Of a stretch of DNA of 64,000 bases, positions 11,271 through 20,974 are shown piece by piece (within the stretch, counting starts at the first letter, position 1; every line of letters begins with the position of its first letter). Source of the DNA: Citrus sinensis (taxonomy: Eukaryota; Streptophyta; Magnoliopsida; Sapindales; Rutaceae). The stretch lies in NCBI RefSeq assembly GCF_022201045.2, contig NC_068563.1, forward strand, positions 1,984,001 through 2,048,000, read 5' to 3'. Both the position numbers and the translations under genes were made by a program. The notes beneath the pieces were generated by a model. That model was not told where the DNA came from and searched no databases. It was given only the letters and a program-made list of their open reading frames with translations.

Positions 11271-11764
11271 TTTTTTTTTGGGTAAGGCATAGTCAAGTTA
11301 AGACAAAATAAAATGGGAGAATTATCGTCCCGTTCATATCATGACATATCCAGTGACCTAATTTAGTAGGAGGTTCTTAGAAAACATGAAGGTCAAAGGG
11401 TAAAAAACCGGCATTCTTGACCAAACAATCAGCTGCAAAGTTGGTTTCATGATAAATATGTCTAATGGACACAAATCAGTTCCTTCTTAGAAGATTCTTA
11501 ATCGATTTTATTAGAGGCGTGTGCACATTGGGGCTATGATCTCAGAATCAATCATTTGAAGGATGCAAAGGTTGTCTACTTCGGCCTCTAAAAATCGAAT
11601 GCCGCGGATCCATACGAGTTGGAGTCCTTGGTAAAGCCCCCAAAATTCCGCCATACAAATGGAACAAAATCCAATGTTCATCCCAAAACCTGTAACCCAT
11701 TTTCTGTTGGAATCACGAATTAAGCCCCTTGCACTAGTTGCTCCATTAATAGACATGTCTAATG
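11271..11764 (-). mobile_element. 5'-truncated LINE fragment with RNase H-like domain
   Basis: Minus-strand translation gives an RNase H-like (RVT_3-type) fragment: GLIRDSNRKWVTGF, MAEFWGLYQGLQL, an LEAEVDN acid motif and, in a shifted frame, IRHIYHETNFAADCLVKNAG, the usual C-terminal signature of plant LINE polyproteins. A frameshift near 11520 and an in-frame stop show decay. A T-run at about 11268-11279 on the plus strand is the poly-A tail of the minus-strand element. ATATGATTT at 11262-11270 is repeated at 11765-11773, a candidate 9-bp target duplication. It is shorter and less certain than that of the LINE at 2.3 kb because it overlaps the tail. Confidence 0.75.
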
Positions 11765-12027
11765 ATATGATTTATTTGAAGAACATATTCATGAATACAA
11801 GAAAGATGACTGGACTAAGGTGTGGCTGCTCATATCTTGGCTATTTTAATTGGGATTCAGGACTTGTTTGATATAAAATGATAAAATGTGGCCGTTGTTT
11901 TAGAAAATAAATAGAGAACAAGGGATACAGACGTTATTATCTATGCTCAAGCTCAACTAAACAGGAGTTGCTGGAGTCACGACACCACATCCTTTGAATT
12001 TACTTAAAGTAAAACAGTAAAAATAAA

Positions 12028-12493
12028 AAAAAACAAGGGTTAATTTTGTCCTGTCTCCAAATGTTTCAACATTTTTTACCGTGTCCCCAAATATTTCAAC
12101 AATACTCACTCCACACCTAAATCCGTTATTTTGACCATTTATTCTAACGGTCAAAGGGTAAATTTGAAAATTTATATCCTAAATATTATTTGATGATGTT
12201 AAATTAAATTTATTTAATAATTTAATTGATGGAATTATTATTAATTACCTTGAAATAAAATTTTTTAATGTAAACATTAATTATTAAATTAATATTTTAT
12301 CTCATTTTATTTTTTTCTAATTCAAGATAAAAGGTATTTCGGATATTTACTTAAATTTCAAATAGCTCCGTTAAACATAACGATCAAATTAATAGAATTA
12401 GGTGTGGAGTAAGTATTGTCGAAATATATAGATGTGTGGTGAAAAATATTGAAACATTTGGGGGCGGCAGGATAAAATTAACCCAAAAAACAA
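12028..12493. mobile_element. MULE-type MITE with long terminal inverted repeats and 9-bp target duplication
   Basis: The element proper is 12037-12484 (448 bp). Its left end GGGTTAATTTTGTCCTG is mirrored at the right end. The inverted arms continue for over 100 bp, with shared CCAAATGTTTCAA, ACTCCACACCTAA and TAACGGTC-like blocks around an A+T-rich centre. It is flanked by AAAAAACAA at 12028-12036 and 12485-12493. Long inverted repeats plus a 9-bp target duplication are diagnostic of Mutator-like elements. It encodes no protein. The A-rich target duplication makes chance agreement possible, but its position exactly at both ends is convincing. Confidence 0.8.
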
Positions 12494-13030
12494 CGAAAAT
12501 GCGACACCACATTCTTGGAATGCGGGCCACCTTATCCTCGCTTTTCAACTTCTTTTTCATTTTTTCAAACGCTAAACTTGCGCACTTGGTTACACGTACC
12601 CGTGTCGGTATTTTAGTATCGCTTTCAGTCAGTGCTGTGGTTGCCCTCGGCACCGTGGTCCCCGGTCGGTGGCGTGATGACGTCATGAACGAGAAGAATC
12701 TACGCATTAAAAAATTGGTTAAGTAGAATTTCATTAAATTTATAATCGATAAAGGTGTTAATTTGATTGAATAAAAATTTTTATTGTTCTCGATTTTAGG
12801 CTTGATAAATTAATAAATTAATTAATTAAAAATTTAAAAGAATCTCAATTTTCTAATAAGCTCCCATTAATACATAAATTAATAATTAACTAATTTGAAT
12901 ATAAATACTATGAGACTTTTATAAAATAAGTTTCCAATGTCCCTTTCTTCTTTTAGAAATTGATTTGACTTGATTTTCATCTTTAATTTTTGTAATGCTA
13001 AAAGAAATTCCAGCATGGTGTAGTCGTTTT
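12494..13030. other. Spacer with a short G+C-richer patch
   Basis: 12500-12700 is richer in G+C than its surroundings and contains ACACGTAC and TGACGTCATGA motifs (ACGT-core, bZIP-type). Short open frames occur on both strands but resemble nothing known. It could be an old promoter fragment; no gene is called. Confidence 0.3.
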
Positions 13031-13770
13031 ATGACAAGAAATTATTTAATGTCAATATTGATTAAATTGTTTCTCTGCGTGAGATAGTTTTTATAGTAAA
13101 ACTGTTATCTTCAACTTCTCCCTCTTTAATCTTTATCATTTTTCATTACACTTCCAATCATGTGATCATTGCTCAAAATGAAAATCATATCACACAGCTT
13201 GAAAAAGTCATTACTCTAATTATATTATCTCTATACTTCATAAAAATTTATGCTCTAAATGTGATATTATCTTTATAAATTAATATGATTAATTTATTAC
13301 CTATTGGTAGATTAATATTCGTTAAATCAATATATTTTTAATTTATGTAGGTGGGACTACATTAAATTATAATATCACAACGTTATTGTATGAACTCATG
13401 TATTCCATAGCTGCATTTTCTTGATTAAAGGTGAAAGAACTTTCTGAATTGAAGTGCGCATATTTTCTTTTTCTTTTTTTTAATATATATGCACAGCAGC
13501 ACGTGCATGAATGTGGCACCATATCTTATCTCCTTGTAAAACATTTTTGGATTACACCACCTTTTATTTCCTAATCTTTATTCTTTATTCTTTTTTTTTT
13601 TTACTGAGATGACAAAATAAAAAATAAAATTAATAATATAAAATATTTATTTTAATTATCAATTATTATATATACGCAATAAAAAATATTTTATATACAT
13701 GTTTATATATATTAAATAATTTTTTTTTCAATTCAATCATTTATATTTATACAACAATTTAACAATGAGA
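13031..13770. repeat. Fused duplicate of blocks A and B (A2 13031-13600, B2 13607-13770)
   Basis: The first part is the collinear copy of 1339-2122 without the MITE. Immediately after a T-run at about 13590-13603 it changes to the copy of 5110-5290. The two source segments lie about 3 kb apart elsewhere in the window, so this is a mosaic or the product of a deletion. It sits on the 3' side of J-like gene 3, as its partners do for J-like genes 1 and 2. Confidence 0.75.
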
Positions 13771-14003
13771 TTTACCAAACATATATGATTGTATAGTTGA
13801 TTATTTATTTAGTACAACAATTTTTTAAAAAAAGATACAACATTACCAAATTTGCCCTAACTCATAATAAAAATAAAAGGATCTTTTATTGAGTGGGAGA
13901 ATCAGAAAAAAACATATGAGATCATTCCAAACATAATTATAGTTATTTCTAATATTTCCCAAATCAGGCAAATATCTCAAATCCTAATATAACAATAACT
14001 GAC

Positions 14004-14604
14004 TTAAATAAAAAAAAAAAAGCAAAAAGAAATTAAATAGTAGAATCTTTGACCTAAAATTGGGTAGGGTTTCCCAAGTGAACGTGATCTCAATAATCTA
14101 TAACCCATAAGCATATTGTAGGACTCCCTTCTTATTGGATCCGAAAGAACATCACAGGCACCATTTATAAGCTTTTCAGCACTATCAATCATGACAGATG
14201 AAGGACATTGATCCTGCTGATGATCACTGAATGAATACTTTTGCTAACTCCTAATGTTTCTTGATTTTATGAAATCCAGTGCTGTGATCTGGATACCAAG
14301 AATCGTATACCAGCTCTTCTTTTCAGTTGCAAGCTTGTGCACCGCATAGGCTGCGTAGTATTTATCAATTGCTGAAAGATTAGGGTTCTTGGAACGTGCT
14401 CTCTTGAGGGTGTAGAGTGCGGAATCAAATTTTTTTTCTAAACTATGAACTCTTCAGCCTTGTTTATGATTACGGAGTGGGCCTCTTCTTCAACTATTGA
14501 GTTTTTAAATTTTGATGAATAATTTTTGCATCTTCCTCTTCTATCATTAGAGTGAAAGCCCTTGCGGCTTTTGACGAGTTATTGTTTAATATTTGAGAAG
14601 CCAT
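14004..14604 (-). pseudogene. J-domain-like gene 3, degenerate
   Basis: A start at 14604 (MASQILNNN) opens a frame that soon hits a stop. Later pieces in shifted frames match the other array members: KKFDSALYTLKRARSKNPNL, AVHKLATEKKSWYTILGI, then after further breaks SAEKLINGACDVLSDP and a GYRLLRSR end. The HPD region reads QDQ, and the tryptophan of the conserved NEAW motif is a cysteine. Several frameshifts and stops make it non-functional. It lies between J-like genes 2 and 4 on the same strand, and a duplicated upstream segment follows at 14647-14834. Confidence 0.75.
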
Positions 14605-14646
14605 ATTCTCCAACTTTGATGAGATTATAATTAAGAAGCGTTTTCT

Positions 14647-14834
14647 GTTATATTAAAATATGGAGAGTCAAAAACCGACATCGGTTTGATTTAATTTTTT
14701 TTTGCATGGGTGGTGGGTTTGAAAGGGCGTGTCCAGTCACTTTTTTTCAATATGAATGTTATATAAAATATGGAGAGTCAAAAAGCGACATCGGTTTGAT
14801 TTAATTTTTTTGCATGGGTGATGGGTTTGAAAGG
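14647..14834. repeat. Tandem duplication of the sequence upstream of J-like gene 3
   Basis: Two copies, 14647-14726 and 14758-14834 (period about 111 bp), share ATATGGAGAGTCAAAAA, CGACATCGGTTTGATTTAA, a T-run and GGGTTTGAAAGG. CCGACATCG also occurs upstream of J-like gene 4, near 16512, so it may be a preserved piece of the family promoter. Confidence 0.75.
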
Positions 14835-15775
14835 TTCGCAAATAAACTCCTAATTTGACCAGGAGAAGGATCTTCTTCAAAATTAAATTACAATACGTAC
14901 AAATTAATTGGATTGGGATTTGGTGTTGATATGAGATTTTGCTCACAATCTAAGGAGATAATGACATGCGCCATTTATTGTTGTCAATGGCCAAGATTTA
15001 TTTTCCTCATTTATTTTTTCTCTTCGGTCAATCTTAAACGACAGCGTATTATTAGCTACTTCTACATATGGATTTTTCCCAAACTCAAGTCATGAGCGTA
15101 AAACACCAACAAAATATCTTAGCACCAGACCAGCCACCACATGAAGGAAAGGCTTAAAGTAAAAAGTTTTTTAGATTCCGATTTCAACAAGCAGAATAAA
15201 CTTTGCCATTTTTCTTAATTTGCTTCTTGGGTGGGTTTGTAGAAGTTTTAAGATTTTGATTTCATTGAGCAAAAAAAGAACTTTTGTACTGTGTAATTGG
15301 GTCTTTGTTTAATTTTGTATCTCACTTTCTCCTTCATCATCTATATCTTCATCCTCACATAAGCGGAAGAAAGATTAGGGAAAGATTTTGATAAAATTTA
15401 AGAAAGTTTTCATTTCTTTTAAAAATACACATCTTTGACATTTAAAAGATCTAATTCCATATATATAGTGTCTTATATAAGTTAGTATTTGAGTGCTTTT
15501 ACGTACATTCTTAACTAATAACACGATCACAAGAGCACCAAGAATGCCAATTTTCAATTACTATATTTTCAAAATTAATAACAACTTATATCATTCACTA
15601 ATTAATTTTAGTATTTAACTGATCATAAAATTAAGTTTTGAGTTGTGAAATAATTACAAGTCGGCAATTTGATAGACAAAAATTATTTCCCTGACTTGAG
15701 CAATAAAATCAAACAAAACCAGGAGAATTGTTATAAAACAATCTTTTACAAGGAAAGAACAAAATTGATCCTTAA
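14835..15775. other. Spacer between J-like genes 3 and 4
   Basis: A+T-rich, no gene seen. Short open frames here show no family resemblance. Confidence 0.5.
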
Positions 15776-16411
15776 TTATAGGAACAAGTTTGGCGATTTC
15801 GGTGGTGGTCTACTGATCTTGACAATCTTCCTGGTGACGGCACGATGATCAAGAAGCGGCAAAGGCGACGATGCTGTTGATGAGGATGCAGAGCTGGGGT
15901 TTCTGAACGTTTCTGATGATTTAACGAACTGAACATTAATAACATTATTATTCTTACGATTAGTAAAGCCCATAAGCAGGTCATAGGCTTCCTTTCTTCT
16001 TGCATCCGAAAGAACTTCCCAAGCTTCAGTTACAAGCTTGTTTGCATTCTTTACTTCAACAAAAGAGCACATGTTCGGCTGCTGAAACAATGTAGACAGG
16101 ACCTCATAATGTTTATTGATTTCTTCAACTCTGGTGGCGCCGCCGCCGCGACCTTCTTTCAGGCCAAGAACTCCGTACCAGCTTTTAGTTTCGGATGCAA
16201 GCCTATGCACCAAGTATGACGCCGTGTATCTACCAAAGCCAGGAATGTCATTAGGGTTAAGGTTCTTGTTCTTATTAGTGTCGTGCAGTACTGCCACAAT
16301 GGCACGTAGTGTGTCTCTGCATGCCTCTGTATCCTTATCGATCAAGTACTCTTTTGCTATGCCATCTGCAGCATCCTTATAAGCCAACGGAGAAGCCATC
16401 GTTGAACCCAA
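15776..16411 (-). CDS. J-domain-like protein 4 (HPD-less)
   Basis: Intact single-exon gene of 211 residues. An N-terminal helical module (residues about 10-75: AKEYLIDKDTEACRDTLRAI, ASYLVHRLASETKSWYGVLG) is followed by a J-like module (about 78-145) ending in LVTEAWEVLSDARRKEAYDLL. A polar tail ends in a basic, proline-rich RKIVKISRPPPKSPNLFL. The HPD tripeptide is replaced by QPN, with a cysteine two residues on, as in genes 1 and 2. A glycine-rich insert (GRGGGATR) lies in the helix II region. Full-length DUF3444 J-proteins continue with a zinc ribbon and DUF3444, both missing here. This is the best-preserved array member with a tail. It probably cannot act as a normal Hsp70 co-chaperone; its actual role is unknown. 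Confidence 0.75.
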   Translation of the reverse strand: MGSTMASPLAYKDAADGIAKEYLIDKDTEACRDTLRAIVAVLHDTNKNKNLNPNDIPGFGRYTASYLVHRLASETKSWYGVLGLKEGRGGGATRVEEINKHYEVLSTLFQQPNMCSFVEVKNANKLVTEAWEVLSDARRKEAYDLLMGFTNRKNNNVINVQFVKSSETFRNPSSASSSTASSPLPLLDHRAVTRKIVKISRPPPKSPNLFL

Positions 16412-16883
16412 ACTCGCAAATAAGACTGAGAGTGGAGCAGGTGTGTGTTCGTTTTGTTGGAGATGATGTGAAAGCGTCTGTATCTGTGATGTGCTTTATA
16501 TAGAATCAAAATCCGACATCGTTTAGGTTTCCTATGAATGCACGGTTAGGTTTCCTTTTATCCGCTTGTCTTTAAAATTAAATAAGAAACCGTCTACATC
16601 AAGATACTATAATCAAAATAAATGGTAATTAAAATAAGGAACAGAGTCAAATGAGAGCCGATCTTATTTCATAAATTTTACCACAAAGAATCCAATTTTT
16701 TACAAGCAGATAAAAGATTTGTAAGATGTAGTAGCTTAGTAAGCAGATCAAGTTATACAACTTGTGTACTGAGATGGAATACTTCTATACTTTTTTTTTC
16801 TCTTTTCGCCCAAGTCATTGTCCATGATTGGAAAAGCACCATGTCCAACAATTTCAATACCCTCTGCTTATTCATTTTCAAAA
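16412..16883. other. Spacer between J-like gene 4 and NAT gene 1
   Basis: Upstream region of J-like gene 4 and 3' flank of the NAT gene. A TTTATATAG at about 16496-16504 could be the TATA box of J-like gene 4 read on the minus strand (CTATATAAA). No further gene. Confidence 0.4.
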
Positions 16884-19800
16884 CTATGATGAAGGGAAGA
16901 ACCTGCTGAGGTTACAGGGCAGTGAATAGAAGTCACTGGTCCTGGCATCTCGATTAAAATACTGGAACTTCCCCCACCAATGCCTGCCACAGTCTTGCCG
17001 CGTTGCGCTGTGGCCTAGACTGTGAGTGCAATCCAAGAAGTACGCAACAATGATTGCCACGGTTGCTGGTGACGAGAAAATCACTTGCATCATGTTGTTG
17101 AACTGTATGCACAGCAAAAATCAGAAAGTTAGCTTCACTGTTGTATGGCAAGTACTCTGAATATTGCTGTGTATCGATTATACGCACTGATGTTGAAGCA
17201 GTGTGCACAGGGTCGTGTCCGGAAATGTAAAGGTATTCGTTGAAGTAACGTGTCACGGAAAGGCCTATGAAGAGGGAGAAGCCTAAAATGAACTTTGACC
17301 TGAAGCTGTTGAGGTTGCAGAATTGCAGGAAACCTAAACCTGCCGAAGCTGCACATCCCACGGTTCATGACAATCAAAAAGTCAAGTCTAAATGTTACGT
17401 GTTAGTAGAGATCAAGTTACGCCCTATGCATACCCACGTAGGCGAAGAGGACACAGGACAAGGCTGCCACGATTGGCAATGGGATAGAAGCTAGAATAGC
17501 ACCGAATTTGCCTGTTAGCAACATGCATTGTGACACCATCAGACTCACGAGTGAAAAAAAAACAATAGAAATGTTCCAGGACTAGCTTGTACTGCCATAT
17601 GGAGTACCACACCTAGTACAGAGAAGAAAAGCATAAATCCTGCTGATATCTGAACAACTCTACGACTTCCATTCCGTGTTAATCCCAAAAGACCTGCATT
17701 TTCACTAGAAAAAAAGCAACAAAACTTTTGATAGCTCATAGTGTCTTGGAGATCATTTTGCCAGGATAGGGACATGCACTGGCTAAAACACCAAGCGCGG
17801 TAATCAAAACAAACTCAAAAAGTTAAAAATCTCCCTACACTGAAGCGGCGCAGCCACTTCCTGTGCCAAAGGCTCCATCCAGCAATAAACCTAATCCCTG
17901 AAATTCAATAAATCAAACCAATGACCCTGATTTTAGAATCCACAAATATGAAACATAGATGACAATAGTGGAATGGCGAGAATCCTTTGCTAATACCTGC
18001 CAACCAATGCCGCGGCTGAGTACACAAGGTGGCATAGGAGTGGCACTACCATACCTTGATGCTGCAATAAATGTACCCGTAGACTGCCAAAGAAAAGAAT
18101 GAAACAAGTTGATCTCAGTAGAATCATAATGCAGATTCTCGATATACAGGTTTTGAAACCCATGGGCGATAAGCTGAAGCAAAATAATTTTCGCAAGCGT
18201 TCAAATTTATGATCTATGTCTTGCAGGTTCCAGCACCATGCTTAGCTCCCCACAAAGCCGAAAACATTAAAATAAAAATCATTTCATGATCTTCAATTCC
18301 CGTAACAGCTAGTCACATAATAAGAATTGCTCTTTATAAATCAAACCTCAATAATAGCAACAAAAGAAGCAGCCATCATGGCAAAAGCATCACCAGCATT
18401 GAAAAGAGGGGGACCCCATTGAAGAGGAAATGGAACCATTATCCTGTGAAGGAGAAGCAAAACATTGTTGAAGGTCATAATAATACCACTAGTCCTCAAT
18501 GAATCATTTACGGTAGCTAATATTAGATAAATCTCTTTAAAGAAAACTTTATTGAAAAGAATAATTTTACCATGGAGCGGCAGTAATGAGTCCAGAGCGA
18601 TCAGTACGACAGCTAGTTTGTGTGCTTGGAGGTCTATTATCATATAGTCCGGTTAAGGTCAAAATTTCAGCATATCCCCACACAATAGCAACAGTGAATA
18701 GGATTGCAAATCGGTCAAATATGGCTCTTTTGGATTTCATCACATGGGGAAGATACTGCATTGAATCAGCTATAAAAAAGGATTAGACAAAATAACACCT
18801 GGAGTAGAGAGAGCATAAACAGGACAATAGGCAGCGGTCAGGAACTTTAAACCGAGCACCCCATGCTATGTTCCAAGGCGGAGTTTTTCAAGTAAATATA
18901 CAATTTCAGTTGACTGAAAGACGAGCAATTAAAGAATAGAATTGACCTGGGACAAAAGAACCAGTATTATCAATGCTGGGAGTCCAACCTCGATGCATTT
19001 TGCCAGCTACAAGCACAAAACAAAGGATAAGCTAACTTCTTCTGTTTTTGCTTTGAAGAAAGTAGCACAACCCTATGCAATTAGCAAAAGCACTTTAAAT
19101 GGTTTGGGCTCGCTGTCTTACCTGTGGGAAGCCATGTGCATACAGTCCTAGTCCAGTTAGAGTTACTAGAGGGACCGCGGCAAGAGGGTTAAGAAATCTG
19201 CATCACAAGAAACCGAAGCAAGTAAATATTGAAATTACTGAATGCAATGAGGCAGCTTTCGTGACATTCTACCTTCCAAATATTGTTCCGAATCCAAAAA
19301 ATCCAATTAGCATGTTGAAGAGTGATGCCATAATGAGTGCCCCTTGCATAGTTTTCATGGATTCTTTGAACCTCTGAAAAATGGAACCATCAAAGACAGG
19401 CACTTTGTTAACCATCTATGAGCTTAACAAAGCAATAACCAACCTGTTCAGGATCTGTGTATATGTTGAATCTATTGGAAGCAGCAATGGATATAGAGGT
19501 GATATTGAAAGCATAGGAACCACCCATCACCACAGGAAGCCGGGTTCCAAACGAAGTTTGCAAGAGTGTGTTTATGCCCGCAACAAAGAGCGAAGTGTTG
19601 ATTACTTGAGCCTTCTCTACCTATTATTATCAAGATGATTAGTGAATTTGAACGAATAATAATTAAAAAAAAAATGCATCTAATTTTAGAAAGTTTTCGC
19701 TAAAAGTCATTACATTGCCTCCACCCATTAAAGGAACAAGTGTTGTCGGAATGATCACAGTGGTTCCAAGCATTACTAGATAGTGCTGGAATCCTAGAAT

Positions 19801-20142
19801 CATTGCTTCAGCTGCAATCAATGTAATAAATATTAGCACTTAATAATTTAACATAAAAAAACTATGTATAAGTAAATCAGAGTACTGTAATTTTTCAAAT
19901 TATCACCTTCTAAGATTAAAAAAAAGCACAATTCAATTAAACTAGAAGCAAAATTTGAACCGAAAAGAAAGCTTGGAAAGGAAAAACAGAGTATTCAAGC
20001 CATGGAGCCACACTGATTATATAAAAACATGAGGAAAGGCTGTAAAATTACACCAAGGGGGTGAGCTGGAGACACAAAAGTCGACGCCGGGAAGCTGTTC
20101 TTTAACAGGATGTGGCTGACACTCATCAGGTTTTGATGCCAT
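16884..20142 (-). CDS. Nucleobase-ascorbate transporter, tandem copy 1 (NAT5/6-like)
   Basis: Fourteen exons (20142-20052, 19811-19714, 19620-19444, 19373-19273, 19197-19122, 19006-18947, 18755-18571, 18443-18347, 18083-17997, 17897-17839, 17704-17613, 17511-17434, 17348-17188, 17102-16884) with GT-AG borders give an uninterrupted 526-residue protein. It begins MASKPDECQPHPVKEQLPG. It has the first-helix QHYLVMLGTT (QH motif) and the NAT signature ENAGLLGLTR, which lines the substrate site. It ends HWWGKFQYF...RFFPSS, typical of plant NATs. NATs are 12-14-helix membrane carriers for purines, pyrimidines or related compounds; plant substrates are mostly unproven. Exons 2-14 match the lengths of the neighbouring copy exactly. 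Oddities include serine for proline at the exon 1/2 junction and serine for tyrosine in the helix before the last loop. No disabling lesion was found. Confidence 0.92.
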
Positions 20143-20974
20143 TCTGCTCTCAAATCAACGACTTCCGCAGCACTTTGTGTCACTGGTTTCTGTCTTAAAG
20201 AGCTTCGCAGATAGAAGAAGAGTGTAGTCTAAGGAAAAGGGAAAGCACTAGTGCAAAAATGGGAACTATTTATTGCTGAATTAAAATCGTTTAAAAAATC
20301 TTATAATGATTCTTATAAGTTACAGAATATAAAGTACAGTCATTACATAGTTATTACTAATTCTTAATATCACAACTAGCCGTTATTCTTTTAATAAGGT
20401 CATAATTAGCTTAACATCAAGGCTTAAATTATAGGAAACGATATTCCATATAATATCACATACATAAACTAAGTATTATGCTTTGAGCAACTATGAAATT
20501 GAAAGTATCTTGCAGTTGAAGGAACTGATAGTACGCGCGAGGGCGTTGCCTCTTTGTTTTTGTGACACAGCTTTTTAGTATGTCTCGTTTTTCTTAATTT
20601 AAGTTTATAATATTTAATGCTACCGAAAGAAATAGAGAGAATTGCAAAAGGGTATTTTTGTAAGTTTTGCGGATCTTATGGGATGTACTTCATAGATTCA
20701 AATACCACAATGAGCATTACACGAAAACAAGTCACATCAAAGATTCCAAGTTAAAGGGCAATCGATTTTCCTTCAACACTATTTTCTTTACATCAAATGT
20801 CAGGTTTGTAACATAGTAAAGGGATTTCTGATCCTTTACTAGAACCTGTAGTGGCAAATTCTAAAGCATCTATAAAAGACTTGTAATTACAAGCTTGGCC
20901 AGCGGCTCAAGTTTGTTGCATCATCTCTGATTTTACATATTTTCAACAGAGCAGCCATTGTAAAACCTCCAAAC
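20143..20974. other. Spacer between the two NAT genes
   Basis: Separates the copy 1 start codon from the copy 2 stop codon by 832 bp. It must hold the copy 1 promoter and the copy 2 3' region. No other gene. Confidence 0.5.

Noticed and set aside
12384..12734. Open frames on both strands of about 100 codons next to the MULE MITE
   Set aside because: They overlap each other antisense, run into the MITE terminal repeat and have no family resemblance.
15375..15557. Open frame between J-like genes 3 and 4
   Set aside because: Short, A+T-biased and without similarity or splice context.
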